A stretch of 64,000 bases of DNA from Rehmannia glutinosa (lineage: Eukaryota > Streptophyta > Magnoliopsida > Lamiales > Orobanchaceae): positions 93,882,616-93,946,615 of the forward strand of contig CM071924.1 of NCBI GenBank assembly GCA_016081115.2, read 5' to 3'. The position numbers and the translations under genes were made by a program. Below, piece by piece: positions 44,555 to 56,745 of the stretch. Each line of letters opens with the position of its first letter. The first letter of the stretch is position 1. A model generated the notes under the pieces. It made no database searches and was not told where the DNA came from. It worked only from the letters and a program-made list of their open reading frames with translations.

Positions 44555-47500
44555 ATGGCATCCACTCATGATTTTGTCAAGCTAGGAAAGCAAATCCACA
44601 CCGGGTCTCTTGTGGATTTCGAGGGTATGGTCAAACAGGGTCCGATGACGCCTCATAAAGAAGATCTGAAAAACTCGAAACGACGGGCTAAAACCATTTT
44701 CGACGATGGACTTTCCGATGACCTATATGGAAGAGGTCGCACGATTCACGTGAATGCCGAGATTCACGATGAGGGGATCAAATCCTCTATTCACGAGAAG
44801 GATTTCATCATCACGCCAAGGATTTGGCGAACACCGCCGATTCTGCGGAAGGAGCACCGAGAAATCAATGAAGGCGATGTTGGCTTGGCCGCTTGGAAGG
44901 AAGTAGCCAAGACCGACTATCGAAAAAGATAGTCTACACTGACTAACAAAAGGCTTTGAAGGAGACTACCACAAATTGTTGGACATCGTTGCCAAATGCA
45001 TAGACATCAAATTTGGACTTTAACCAATCTGCCCAAAGCGAAATTGATCGTAAAAGGCTGCAATCATTGAAGAAAAGAAAGTGAATCGGGCTAAGTTTGT
45101 CTACTGAGCTCTGCGTAATGTAGGAACAAATCCTTCAAGGAGAATGGAGCATTTGGAGGATCCGGGATACGGTCGATGATTGGCCGGTGATGGAGGTAAA
45201 AGGAGTCCTCTTCGACATGGAAAGGCGTTCCATGTAAACAAGAAGATGTTGAGATCAAACCTCTCGGTGCACAAGAAGAGAGCCTACACTAAGAGAGCGT
45301 CACAGTGAGGGGAATCGGTGACCACGAAGATCTGATTGTCTCCTCTCCACCAAAGAAGTTTGCCCTGCGATTGCTAAGAGAATGTTGCCCCCGCAAAGAA
45401 AGAAAAACAAATCTGCTCCCCGCCCGTAGCCGAGTCACCGCCCGCAGCGGCCGTGTCTCCCCCCTCGGCCGCAGATGGAGAAGGAACCATTAATCCCTTC
45501 TCCAAAGTGATCAAGAAGAAAGAAGCGCCACAACAAGGAAGACGACTACCTCTAAGACATCTGCGAAGGCATTCACCTTCAATGAACCGGAGGAAGTAGA
45601 GCGAGTAAATCCCTTTGGTTAAAACAAAGAGAAGAAAAAGACTTTCCAAACTCTCCGAGCTTGAAAAGACAATTGAGTCTGTCACTCGGTGGAGAAGATA
45701 CTCCGAGATCGCCGGAGAAGTATAGTCTCGAGGAAGTGATTGATGAACGGCCAAGTCTCACGAGGCCGATCCAGAGGTAACTTGAAGACCAGCAATGTAG
45801 TCGAGCAATGAGGAACAAAGAATGGCCGAGACAACCGAGTCACCCGTTGTGATGGGTTGTTTCTCCATTGTAATGCAGGTCTTTGAAGGTGTCGGCAATG
45901 GAAGTGCTACCTTCAATACCTAGAAACGAGGGCCGGCAAGAGGATGATGAAGACGATTTAATCATGCACTCTCCATTGTATCCAGACATCCAAAATCGAA
46001 ATCAGCGAGTGGAGAAAATGGAAGGCGAGCCTATCCAGTGCGTTTCAATATCCGAGTTCATTCTTTGAGGAAGAAGAACTCTTGATTTCTTGAGGTGGAC
46101 ACAAAGATCTTTGCAAGCCCTTGACGAGGATAATTGCATAAATATACTGGAAATTCGAAAAGAAAATGAACGGGCTAAAAGTAGGCCGAGACGCAGAGGC
46201 ACGTGAGGCCGGCCAAAGATATGCCCTATCACCGGCACCACGTAACATACACATCCTCACTTTGACGCCCTATCGAAAGTGATGAGGATTTGGACCCCGC
46301 CGCCACGGAAGAATTGCAAACGCAAAGCAAGCAATGCGAGAATCGAGAATCCTTCATGAGCAAAGGATGATGGGGGACCAGGAGAGTCCTCCAAAACACG
46401 GTGGAGATAGACCCAATGGGAGTGTTGCGACATATTGCCACCGTTATTCCGCCACCACTTCCCCACTCACTCGAAAGAAGGAACTAAGGAAGCGGCGATG
46501 AAACCGGGATAGTGGGGACCCAGTCAAGCCAACCCCTAATGAAGGTGACTTACCACCGCCCCAACGATCGAATACTCAATGGGAACAACCGGAGTCCGGA
46601 GACGAGTGACCCCAATCAAGTCACTCGGTGGTGTGCCGGTGAGGGGGAAACTCCCTCTCCATCAGTAGCAAGGTCGGAGGATCTGCGGTGACTCCACAAT
46701 GAATCTAGGAGGCGAAGTGGAGAAGAAACAAACACAAAGTACACAACAAGTTGTCATCAACGAGGCTCACAGATTGAGACTGCCTCCCGAGGTGCCAACC
46801 GCTCTCGAAGGCTAATGACGCCGCGCGATGCGATCGAGGCGCGAGGAAGGAACAACCCCGGGAGTTAACACTGGCGACGAAAGTGCAATCCATGGAGTTG
46901 AGACTCCAATGGATGCCACCGCAGAAGACCCTAAGACACCGACTTTGTCGAAAGGGATGTCCAAGGCCTCGCTATGATTGCAGTTGAGACCGGCAGGAGG
47001 TAATGAAGGCCAACGGAGGTTGAGACTTCCGGGGTAAAGAAGTCAAGTCTGACGAACATCCCTCCCGCTATCATTGATCCATCGAGAAAAGGAGATAAGT
47101 GCGCTTCACGATTCCCAGGATAATCTCGATGTAACCTCTTTGGGATCGGAAGAAGACGATGAAGCCGAGTCATCCCGGTGGTCGATCCAAAAGACTCGGT
47201 GAGGGTGTTCCAACCACGAGTAAGTCGACCTCAAGACTACTCATCAAACTTTCAACTTTGATGAGCCACCCATGGAAATCTCATCATCGTCCGATGACGC
47301 TTCCGATAAAGGCCGAGGACCCGATCAACTCACGTGGAAAAACCAAATTTGAGAGGCATTTTAAAGCTGTTGAGACGATTGAGGCTCAAGCAAAAGTCGG
47401 GTCAACTTCACAATGACCCGGTGAAACAGAGTCCACCGCACGGGCTTCCCAAGCGCAGCAGGTTCGACTCCACAAGGAACTTCACGAGCACCACTCGTCA

Positions 47501-49180
47501 TTGAACAAATTCCGTTGCTCGTGATGATCCCTTTGTAGAATCATTTCCTTCTCTCTTCCGGAGGTATCCAGGCCTCCTGAAGAGTCGAAAAAAGAGATCT
47601 CGAGCGCTTCGGACGGACTGCACTGTCATTCCATCGAGATACCATCGTTCGGTGACTATGATTTTGATTTGTTTGGCGTGTCACCGGAGAGGGAACAAGC
47701 GAAGTTCGGGAGGTGTTCATAGCATTATTTCTTCTGAAATTGAGCGGATGGAGAGGCACCAGGCCTCGATGGACATGAGCCGGATAACGAGAGATGCCAA
47801 CCTTACTTCGACTTGAGAGGCATAATAGTCGAATCCGGGAGTGGTGGCAACAAAGAAACAAACAATGCGTGTGGAACAAGCTAGATATTTGAGAACATTG
47901 TTCAACAAGTCATTGTGCAGCGGTGAGAATGCGATGCAAAGACAAAATTGAGAGAACACATTGAGCACATGCATGAATCTCACCTTTCTTGAGATAAAGG
48001 CTGCTGCGTGAGCAAAATAAGAATGAGCTGCTGCGTATGGAAGAAAACATGGATCGAAAATTCGGCGCCTTTCTCATGGCCGAGATGAAGTTAATTAAAG
48101 TTGAATCCAACGCTACTCGCTCCGAGTTTCGCGCCTCATACTCCTGAGATTTCGAAAGCAAAACTTGGTTATCGCAGACTCGACTTCTGTTTGCTAGTTT
48201 GTTTCGGGGTTCCTCTCTCCTTTGATGATGCCAAAAGGGGGAAGAGGAATACCTAAAAGCACTGAAGGGATCTCAAGTTGAGAAGGAGGGAAGCGATTGT
48301 GAAGGGAAAGACGAGTTGAGGAAGTTTCAAGAGAAAAGAAAGGGAAATCTGTTGAGGGGAAGGATCGAGAGATGTAACCTTGATGATTGCAAAAACCCCC
48401 CAACAAGGTCTTGTCACGGTGATATTATCAAAGCAAACTCCCGATGACTCGCCACTCCAACACTTTGTACCTATGGCGACAAGAGAAACCGATTGAAGCG
48501 GGGATGGAGGAAGTGGAAGGAAGGATGAATGCCCGAGTTATGGATATTCGGAAACAACATGGAGGCATTCCAAAAGAGCAGAGACACTTATGCCATCTCG
48601 ATCGAACCGAGCCAAGATCAGTTGATGAATTTAAAACGCCGCATCCCCGAAGGATACTTCGCAAATATGTCCATGGCTCAAGCACAGGACTTATCTTGGG
48701 AAAAGGGTCTCACGCTATGTGAAGAAGAAGGCAGACCATCGACTGAGACTACTCCGCGATCCTCACTCACTTTCATTTGGGAAGAAGAAGACCCCAAAGA
48801 TACAATACACGCCTGAGAGGAAGAGGTAGAGGAAAAAGAAGTGGTGGAGGAAGAGGTTTGAGGACCAGACCTCGCCCCAAAAACATTGAGTACATAGATC
48901 TAGGCAAAAGAGGAGGGATCTCTTGGGCTGGTTTTTGACGAAGTAGCCAATCGCAAGTGGCTAAGAACAATCTTGAGTATGTGAAAAGAATTGAAGAAGA
49001 AAATAAAAGACAAACTCAGCTATGGGAGGAGAGACAAGAGGGAATAAGAAGAGATGAAGTCGCCGGAAGGCGTATGAAAAAAAAAGAAAAGCGAGTTGAA
49101 GATGAGAAAAAGAAAAGAAGACCGAGGAAGATGACGAGAGATGAAGAAGAAGAAAGAAGGAGGAAGCGAAGGAGATGAAG
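44555..49180 (+). pseudogene. SIRE env-like region (third coding region), fragmented
   Basis: SIRE elements carry an extra coding region after pol, often called env-like. Here an intact 125-residue start (MASTHDFVKLGKQIHTG, 44555-44932) is followed by about 4 kb of fragmented, GC-richer, charged coding-looking DNA. It ends in a strongly predicted coiled coil of Glu, Lys and Arg (48957-49178, VKRIEEENKRQTQLWEER). I saw no clear signal peptide or membrane span, so an envelope role is not supported directly. The many shifts prevent domain assignment in the middle. Confidence 0.7.
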
Positions 49181-49430
49181 TGTTGCTGTCCACCCCTTCA
49201 TGTATTTTACTATGTAAATACATTTTATGTAAGTCTTCTGTAATAAATCTGTAAATTCTCTATTTTTGCGTAGACATAGATGTTTGCTCGATACACTTTG
49301 TGATTGTGTAAAGGACAAGAATGTTATGATCAATAAAAGGATTGATTCTACGCATACATTCTCTGTGAATGCACTATCTGTATGTATCTTTGCTATTTAC
49401 ATTTTGAATGTTTTAAGTTTTGGCATCATC

Positions 49431-49443
49431 AAAAAGGGGAAAT
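49431..49443 (+). other. Polypurine tract of the SIRE-type element
   Basis: AAAAAGGGGAAAT directly before the 3' LTR TGTTGGG. Confidence 0.88.
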
Positions 49444-51027
49444 TGTTGGGAAATTTATTGTTTAGATTTTGATGAATGCCATGTAAAACTTAGAATAGCA
49501 AGTTGGCACCCCATTTTCGTTGTAAAGCTGCATTGTAATAAATAAGGGCTGGTCAAAATTTGAGTTAAGTCGCCTATGCCTAAACATGCAAGAAGACAAT
49601 AACCGGAGACTAGAAGGAAGACTCATTTGCAAGACAGTGAGTATAAAAAGAGAAGACGGAACTCGATTGAAGGAGCGGTGAGATGTAGGTGAGTAGAGTA
49701 TCGGTCAAGTCAACTCAAGATAGTCAAGTCTCAAGTTGAAGTGACAAGAGTCATCCAATGATTGGAAGGCGACTCTAAGTCACCCGGGGAAAGCAAGGAA
49801 ATGCGGTCAAGTCGAGATAAGCTGGAAGAGATCCGTTGCACGAAAATCAAGGAATTACTCAAACAAGTAATACCTCCATACTACCTTTCTCGAGAAGTCT
49901 TTGAGTCCCGCAAAAAGCGTGCAAAAGGAATAAACCAATGGGAAGCATCGCACCATACATCGAACTCGAAAAGTTGAAGAACAATTCATACGAGGAAGTG
50001 GCAATTCCAAGGATCGCAACAAACAAGACAGCGACCACAAGTGTCTTTTGAGAATAAGCCTATCTCTTGTGATGATTTTCAAAAGAACACTATAAAAACT
50101 TGAGGAGTTTATTTGAGAGAATGTTGGTTGGTTACCTTGACAATTGAATACAAATACGAGCAAGAAAAGCTATATCTATAACAAAAAATATTCTCAAATC
50201 ATTCAAGATTAATCCTCAAGCCTACATTACGAAGAAAATCAATCCAACAATCATCTGTGAAGGAAAGATAACTTCAATCAGTGGAAGAGGATATTGTTGA
50301 AGAATCAAGGGGTCTACATTCCACGGAGGATTGTAGGAAGGTTCAAGGTCGAACCAGTCTCAAGTTTTTGGAAGGCTTCGTGATCAAATCCAAAGAGCTT
50401 GAGCAAGTGGGCGATAGTAGCAAAGCAAATGGTATCTGTGAAGAAAGTTCGAGTCGTCGAGAAGAGAAGTTTGTGTGACCAAGGCATCTCGATCGAGTCC
50501 CAAAGGATCAAGTCATTTGTGTGATCAAGCACTTGTATCGGGACATTACCACTCGATATCGATCAATACTTAGTGGATTCCTCCACGGAGTTGGAGAAGA
50601 GAGGAGTAGAAGAATTACCCCATCTTCGAACCTCTATAAAAACTTATCGTGTCATTTACATTTCAAGCATTTTAATTCCTACACCTTATTTATTTAACTC
50701 TTTGATAAATTTGCTATCCACTTGATAATCTCTAAGTACTAAAACCAAGTATTAAATCAAAATTAAACCAAATTTAAGGGTGTAAAGTCTTCCTAAAAAC
50801 AAATCACGGTCGAGTTAAGTCTTTAGTCAAAATAAGTGAGTTATTCTATCAACGGCTCGGTCAGTGTTGAGTAACTAACTTTCTTTGATTAACTAACTTA
50901 GTTGTCCATCAAGGACTCGGTTTGTGAAGTATTAACTCGAATATTTAAAAGGACTAAATTGAAAAGTTGGTAAGGTTTATTCAACCCCCCCTTCTAAACC
51001 TTACACTCACACCCCTTGGGACCTACA
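49444..51027 (+). repeat. 3' LTR of the SIRE-type element
   Basis: 1584 bp, TGTTGGGAAATTT to GGGACCTACA, homologous end to end with the 5' LTR. Followed immediately by the target duplication ACTCG and satellite. Confidence 0.96.
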
Positions 51028-52150
51028 ACTCGTGAAGAATATCATTTAAATCGCAAAAAAATATACCAAAAAAATATTATTATTGAATGAGATTTTGTCT
51101 GAAAGCTCTAAATTACATGAATAACTCATTTATGATGAAAAAAATATTTCCGGGATATTTTGTTTCCCGAAAATTACCGTATGATTTGTAAAGAATGCCA
51201 TTTAAATTATTAGAAAGTATACCAAAAAATATTAGTTTTGCATTAGATTTTTCGTGGGACCTCAAACTTGCATGAATAATTTTTTTATGATGAAAAATAT
51301 TATTTCCAATAATAATTTTCCCCCTTAAATTTAATATCCGACTCGTGAATAATACCATTTAAACTGCTAGAAGACATATCAAAAAATATTATTTTGCGTC
51401 AGATTTTTCTTGTAACGTCAAAATTGCATGAAGAATTAATTTATTAGGAAACAAATCATTTCCAAAAGTATTGTTTTTTCCCGAAAATGATAGTCTGACT
51501 CGTGAAGAATACCATTTAAAGCTAAAAAAATATACCAAAAATATTATTTTTGCGTGAGATTTTTCCTTAGACCTCAAAGTTGCATGAAGGATTCATTCAT
51601 AATGAAAAACATTGTTTCCAAGAATATTGTTTTCTCCAAAATTACCGTTCTACTACTGAAGAATCCACTTAAATCATAAGAAAACATATCCGAAAATATT
51701 ATTTTTATGTGTGATTTTGTCTGGGTTCTCAAAATTGAATGAAGAATTCATTTATGATAAAAAAAAAAAATTATTTCTGGAAATTGTTTTCCCAAAATTG
51801 CCGTTCAACTCATAAGAATACCATTTAAATCGCAAGAAAATATTTATTGAAATATTATTTTTGCGTGGAATTTTGCCTAGAACCTCAAAACTGCATGATT
51901 AATTCATTTATGATAATTTTTTCAGGAATATTTGTTTTCCCAAAAATTACCGTCCGCTTGTGAAGAGTATTATTTAAATCGCAAGAGAACATACCAAAAA
52001 ATATTATTTTTGCATGGAATTTTGCCTGTGACCTAAAAGTTGAATGGATAATTCATTCATAATGAAAAATAAGGGAATATTTTTATTCCAAAAATTACCA
52101 TTCGACTCGTAAAGAAGGACATTTAAATCACAAGAAAACATCATTTGTTT
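51028..52150 (+). repeat. Satellite array, continuation after the SIRE insertion
   Basis: About eight monomers with the ACTCGTGAAGAAT landmark or variants near 51028, 51183, 51340, 51497, 51650, 51806, 51955 and 52105 (spacing 149-157). Same orientation and family as 33870-36817. Phase is restored if the SIRE element and one ACTCG copy are discounted. Confidence 0.95.
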
Positions 52151-54400
52151 AAATTAGATGTTATCACTCAATATTTATCACTTTAAAAGAAAAAAATTCA
52201 AAAAAAATTAAAATAAAAATGAATTAATTTTTCCAAATTATTTATGAGGAATTCTAAATTTCCTAATTATTTATGAGGAATTTTCTAAATTTCATATTTT
52301 AAAAACAAAAAACTTATTTTCTTAATTAAAAATTGTGTAAATTTTCAGTATTATTAGAAAAACCCAACCCTCCAACCTGTCTTTTCCATCTTCTTTGTCT
52401 CTAGCACCCTTCTTTTTCCCAATTACCAGCTATCAACCCAATCCTCTCCTACTCCGACCAAGGGCTGAGAGCTTGAGACTGAGTTATCACCTGATGAAAA
52501 TAGCTAAGATTCATATTGATCAGAAAAAGGTATAAAATAGTTATATTGTAATTGATGATTGAATGCAACAGTACAACCAAAATATATAGAGTACACAAAC
52601 GGGAAGAACAATCTAGGATAGTGCTAGGTGGCCCTTAGATATTTTGCTCTGCAAATAACCGAATTGGTGCGATGGATTCGAAGGAATATTTCCTAAATAT
52701 TATCAGCGGAAATCAGCTGCATAAACCGTACAAGAATCAGCAACCAATCATGAGGTGATGATATCCTTATCATGGTCCTTTATCATCACCTTCTCCCGTT
52801 TGCCCGCCTCCCAAGGGGCCAAACCAAGTCCGCCTTCTGCAGCTCCGGCTAATTCCCTTCGGCCGTCCGTCCGTTCGTCATCAATCCGGCGCCGCCGATT
52901 GCCTCCTTTGTCCGGTAATCTCTCTTTTTCTGTTTTTTATGTCAATGGCAGTCATATCTTATCCCTACCCAGTAAAAGTTTCAACAAGGCAGACGGGAAT
53001 GTTTAAGTTTCTGAGTGCCTATTATAAATGAAAAATGTTGATTCCTTTGTGAGGTTAAGACCATCAAAAGTGTAATTATTTTTTTTAAGCAAGTGATACA
53101 ACTAATGACCCAGATTATTTGCAAGTGCAATAGTGTGTGCAAGGAAGGAATACATTGGAGATTTGAGGAAAACTATGTTTTTTGAGTAATCCGTTACTCA
53201 ACCTGAGTTGGTGTTTTTTTCATTCCAAATAAATGTAATTACTTATGTGAGATATGAAATGCTGGTAGATTCTGAATGAATGTTGGTATGAAAAGTATTT
53301 GAAATATGTGAGAAATAGATGAAGATCGAAATTATACTGCTATGCTAAACATTTGCACTTAGGTCTGACATGGTATATTCTTTATCTGTTTCTGCAATGT
53401 GTATTAGGTTTTATTAATGTTGATTGAGAAGGGCTGGCGGCTTCCACAATCTAGGCGAGGGCATTTGACAATAAATACTCTAACAGATAAGCAAAGCATT
53501 CCTGGCATTATACTGAATCTGTATATGAGGTATCCAACATTAATGCTCTGGTTCTGTCAATTGTCATATATATATGTGTGGCAATATTTAGTTCTAATCT
53601 GTATGGCCTACATCTTGCTTATACTTATTACTTCTAACACTAAAAGATAAATATAGCGAGTTATAAATTAATGTATGTGCCATATTGACTGTAGATAGAA
53701 AACTCAATTTGCTTTGTAATTTAATCAAGGAGCAAAGAGAGGAACGTGTAATGGAAGTGAGGGGAGAGATTCAATGTACATACGAGTAAGATATAGAGAG
53801 AGCATCAAAATAGAATGTTTCAATATCTTTGAATTGCAATTTGAAGTTCAATTGTGATTTTTCGTATTTATCTATAAAATTTTCCGGAGTGGATATATAC
53901 TTGTTTTATTTGCATTGTAAGTAGTAGGTCCGGGGTTAGTCCATATGTAGCTTATAATTCTTGTTATAAGGTGATAGATGTGGTGATAGGATCAATGAAA
54001 TCCCAAAGTGGTTTATCACTTTGCAGAATATATCCCATATTTTTTCATTAATTGTTGGACAATATACACTTGTCTCGCTTTAGATCATCAATGAATGTCA
54101 TTCTTTGAATGCATCATTAGCGAGATAGATTTTCTACATGTTAAATCGATATTCTCTTCTAGTAAGGTAGAGGGTTGTAGCTTACCTTTATATTCGCGCA
54201 TACACACCCCACCAATCACAACTAACATAAGGAATGAAAATACAAAGAAATCAAAGGGTCGAGAAAAATGCACACATGGTCGTGTTAGGCACTCGCAATA
54301 CCGAACATGATTAATGGTTAAATCGTATAAATTTATAATGGCTTGTCATATTTAAAGATGTCACTCTAGATTTTTCGATATCATTGTTGAAGTAATGGAA
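52151..54400. other. Mixed AT-rich DNA with exon-like pieces, origin unclear
   Basis: No repeat ends found. 52755-52930 is GC-richer and would encode a Pro/Ser/Arg-rich start resembling an organelle-targeting leader, followed by GTAATC. 53410-53531 looks like an exon (after TGTATTAG, open, ending before GTATCC) reading MLIEKGWRLPQSRRGHLT, but I do not recognise it. The stretch may be the interior of the CACTA-like element whose end is at 55713, carrying captured gene pieces. That is inference. Confidence 0.35.
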
Positions 54401-54429
54401 GAACTGTTTGCATGCTTATTCAAGAAAAA

Positions 54430-54810
54430 GAAAGAACAGATAAAATACTGGAGAGGAGTCGAAGTTCTTGCGTTCGATTCAGCTCATTGGTGGATTCATT
54501 CGATAAATGGAGCTCATACGTATTGTATCGAGGAATTAAATTTGTCTTAGCTATAATGCAGGTGAATCCTATATATCAGTTTTCATGATGTTATGTTCTT
54601 GCTGAGATAGATGTATATTGTACTAATCAAGATTTAGCTACATTCTTGCAGATGGGATTTTGTGATGGGGGGCAATAATGTTTTCAGAAACATAAATCCA
54701 ATAGTTGTTTATGAAAAGGGACTCACAACATGGGCTAAATGGATATATTTAAATCTTGATCCTAGAATAACCAGAGTCTTTTTCAGAAGCATGTCATCCA
54801 GGCATAATAG
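54430..54810 (+). pseudogene. Trichome-birefringence-like (TBL/PC-esterase) gene fragment, two exons
   Basis: TBL proteins are Golgi O-acetyltransferases of cell-wall polysaccharides. The first exon piece (about 54430-54560) reads YWRGVEVLAFDSAHWWIHS, matching the family block with His-Trp-Trp. The second (54652-54810, after an AG and before GTAAAA) reads WDFVMGGNNVFRNINPIVV and GLTTWAKWIYLNLDP, then RVFFRSMSSRH, matching W-D-x3-G-N, GL-x-TWA-W and the F-F-x-S-x-S-x-x-H region. The N-terminal membrane anchor, the GDS exon and the C-terminal DxxH are absent. The first exon has a stop before its presumed donor. A fragment, probably transposon-captured. Confidence 0.7.
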
Positions 54811-54956
54811 GTAAAAAAGATAAATCATCTCTGAGGGAGTTTTTGCAAACACTTACAAAAAGTGACTTAATTAATATATAGTAACTTACTAAGTGCTTTT
54901 AATTAATATAATTAAGAGTTCATATGAATCTTATGTGCGTAGTGTATGTATTGATC

Positions 54957-55713
54957 ATGTGCCTATTCGGACTTGATGTTGGAATATTGACCCTTTTGAA
55001 GTTGTGTAGTTTAGTATGCGGATACTAGTGTTATCCTTTTGGAAATTATTTTGATGTGATTGGATAAATTAGCATTAATGATATGTTGTTTCTCGCTTTG
55101 ATGTTTGATGGTGGATGGTTGTTACTTGCTTTGATGGTGTGATAGTTGTTTCTCCCTTTGTGAGGGAGATGATTGTTGATGCAAAACCATTTTAATAAAA
55201 TGGTGGGCAATTGTTTTTAAATTAAAAAATGATTTTGTTTAGAATATTCAACATCGGTTTTAAACTGATATTAAATATATAAACATGTGTTTTAAAATGT
55301 GAATGACATCGGTTTATGGCCGATTTCTAAAAGGTTTAACACATCGGTTCGTAACCGATTTTGTTCCTACCAAAATCGATGTAGAACACGAAACTATAAC
55401 ATCATTTTTGTTAGAAACAAAATAAGTTACAAACCGATGTGTTAGGACCTTATAACATCGGTGCTTAACCGATCTAAAAGATAGTCAACAACATCGGTCA
55501 AAAAAAACTGATGATGCTTCGGAAAAAGCTAGCAAATTGCAAGTTAACAACATCGGTTTAAAAACGATGTCTTTGGGTTATAACTACATCGTTTTTTGTA
55601 TGCTTAAAACCGATGTGGAATAAGCATACTTTTAACATCACCGATTACGACATCGGTCGATTTTTACATAGTCATCGGCCAAAACCGATATCGATGACCG
55701 CTTTTCTTGTAGT
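54957..55713 (-). mobile_element. End of a second CACTA-type element
   Basis: On the minus strand, starting at 55713 with TACTACAAGAAAAGCGG (a decayed CACTACAAG terminus), the sequence follows the left end of the element at 25095: ACATCGG/CCGATGT subterminal repeats to about 55250, then a stretch matching 25490-25610 (ATTAATGCTAATTCATCCAA; CCAAAAGGATAACACTAGTA). The other terminus is not visible. Its end abuts a copia RNase H fragment, so it had inserted in a copia element. Confidence 0.85.
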
Positions 55714-55897
55714 AAATGCTTGATATTAGACATGTACCTAGTGCAGATCAAATAGCAAATGTTTTCACTAAGCCTTTGAGTATGCAATTCTTCACCAGAT
55801 TACGCAACAAACTCAAAGTGATGAGCTTATCTGAGTTCGAATTGAGGGGGAGTAATGGAAGAATTCAAAATACTAATCACTTTCAGTTGCACCCTTG
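55714..55897 (+). pseudogene. Copia RNase H C-terminal fragment
   Basis: LDIRHVPSADQIANVFTKPL followed by FFTRLRNKLKVMSL, the last part of a copia polyprotein, begins exactly where the CACTA terminus ends. A purine run TTGAGGGGGAG at 55842 then leads to a probable LTR. Confidence 0.85.
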
Positions 55898-56150
55898 ATC
55901 ACCCTACAGTTGTCACCATCTTATGCTTCATAGTACAGTTTGTTAGAGAGAATATTTCAGAGTCCCGTTGCTGCTATATTTGATTGTTTTTGTATCTAGT
56001 GAGGCACTGATAGGATCTATATCCTAAGCTCTCTTCCTTGTAATACACACAAAAATCGACTTTAGCTGAATATAGTAATATGGCCAAATATCTTCTTTCT
56101 TTTACCTGCTTTAATTTACAGCTTTTATCAATGAAAACTTTATCATGTTT
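55853..56150 (+). mobile_element. Probable 3' LTR of the copia fragment
   Basis: Follows the polypurine-like GAGGGGGAG and starts TAATGGAAGAATTC, which may be a decayed TGTTGGAAGAATTC. About 300 bp, AT-rich, ending near the hAT remnant. No partner LTR, so the boundaries are estimates. Confidence 0.5.
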
Positions 56151-56320
56151 TCTATCAACGGGGACAGGGACATGAACGGGACGGGATATAAATATCATCT
56201 CCACTCGTCCCCAATTCTAGAGAAGCTGGGAATCTCTATTCACGTCTCATTTCTCATCCCATTTTATTTGGGAACCAACAGGGATGGTTCCCCGCGGGGA
56301 TTTTGTCGTTCCTATCATAT
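56150..56320 (-). mobile_element. Remnant of the GC-rich hAT family
   Basis: GGGGACAGGGACATGAACGG, ATCCCATTTT and the terminus CCCCGCGGGGATTTTGTCG ending TTCCTA match the element at 16410-16993 in reverse. The inner end is lost. The homologous terminus TAGGAATGGCAAAATTC lies at 32715 beside the first DWARF27 locus, so this insertion predates the locus duplication. Confidence 0.75.
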
Positions 56321-56745
56321 TATATATGTGAATTTATCAGAATATATTTTAAAAAGAAAATAAAATATAATAAATGTATATTTTTTTGTTTTTTATTTTT
56401 TAATATAATAAATGTATATAATTGGACTTTATGATATGCTAACTTGAATAGTATATAGTATACACACACTTATAGTATATCATATGTAGGTCGGCAATAA
56501 TTGAAACGTACACGTTCTGTTTGGCAATAAATAAATAAAATACAAATTTTTTTTTTTGAAGGGAATACAATCAAACACAATTTTTTAAGGACACATCAAA
56601 CGCATGAAATGAATAAAGAAATTGGGAGCAGCGAATGAGTAGGGTTTGACTTCACACATTCCCATGAGTTTTCCGCACGACTCATCCTTAGGGTTGTAAA
56701 ATTTTTGGATTTTCATATGCTATCATTTATTTATTTTGCAACCAA
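56321..56745 (+). repeat. Inverted copy of the DWARF27 upstream region
   Basis: Reverse complement of 32320-32715. Together with 56746-56899, which matches 21856-22717 in part, it forms a continuous promoter region without the copia insertion, showing the empty-site state CAACACAACATTTTCATC across the insertion point. Confidence 0.85.

Larger units (their letters stand above)
36818..51027 (+). mobile_element. Complete SIRE-type Ty1/copia element, 14.2 kb, TSD ACTCG
   Basis: Identical ACTCG flanks at 36813-36817 and 51028-51032. It has LTRs of 1579 and 1584 bp, a Met-type primer site, gag, pol and a 5.4-kb region between RNase H and the 3' LTR. Large size, gag sequence and that extra region place it in the SIRE (Maximus) lineage. 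It inserted in a satellite monomer within the GACTCGTGAAG motif. All frames are fragmented by small indels. Confidence 0.97.

Noticed and set aside
45374..46466. Minus-strand frames of 70-126 residues in the SIRE env-like region
   Set aside because: They are antisense to a broken coding region with codon bias. No motifs recognised.
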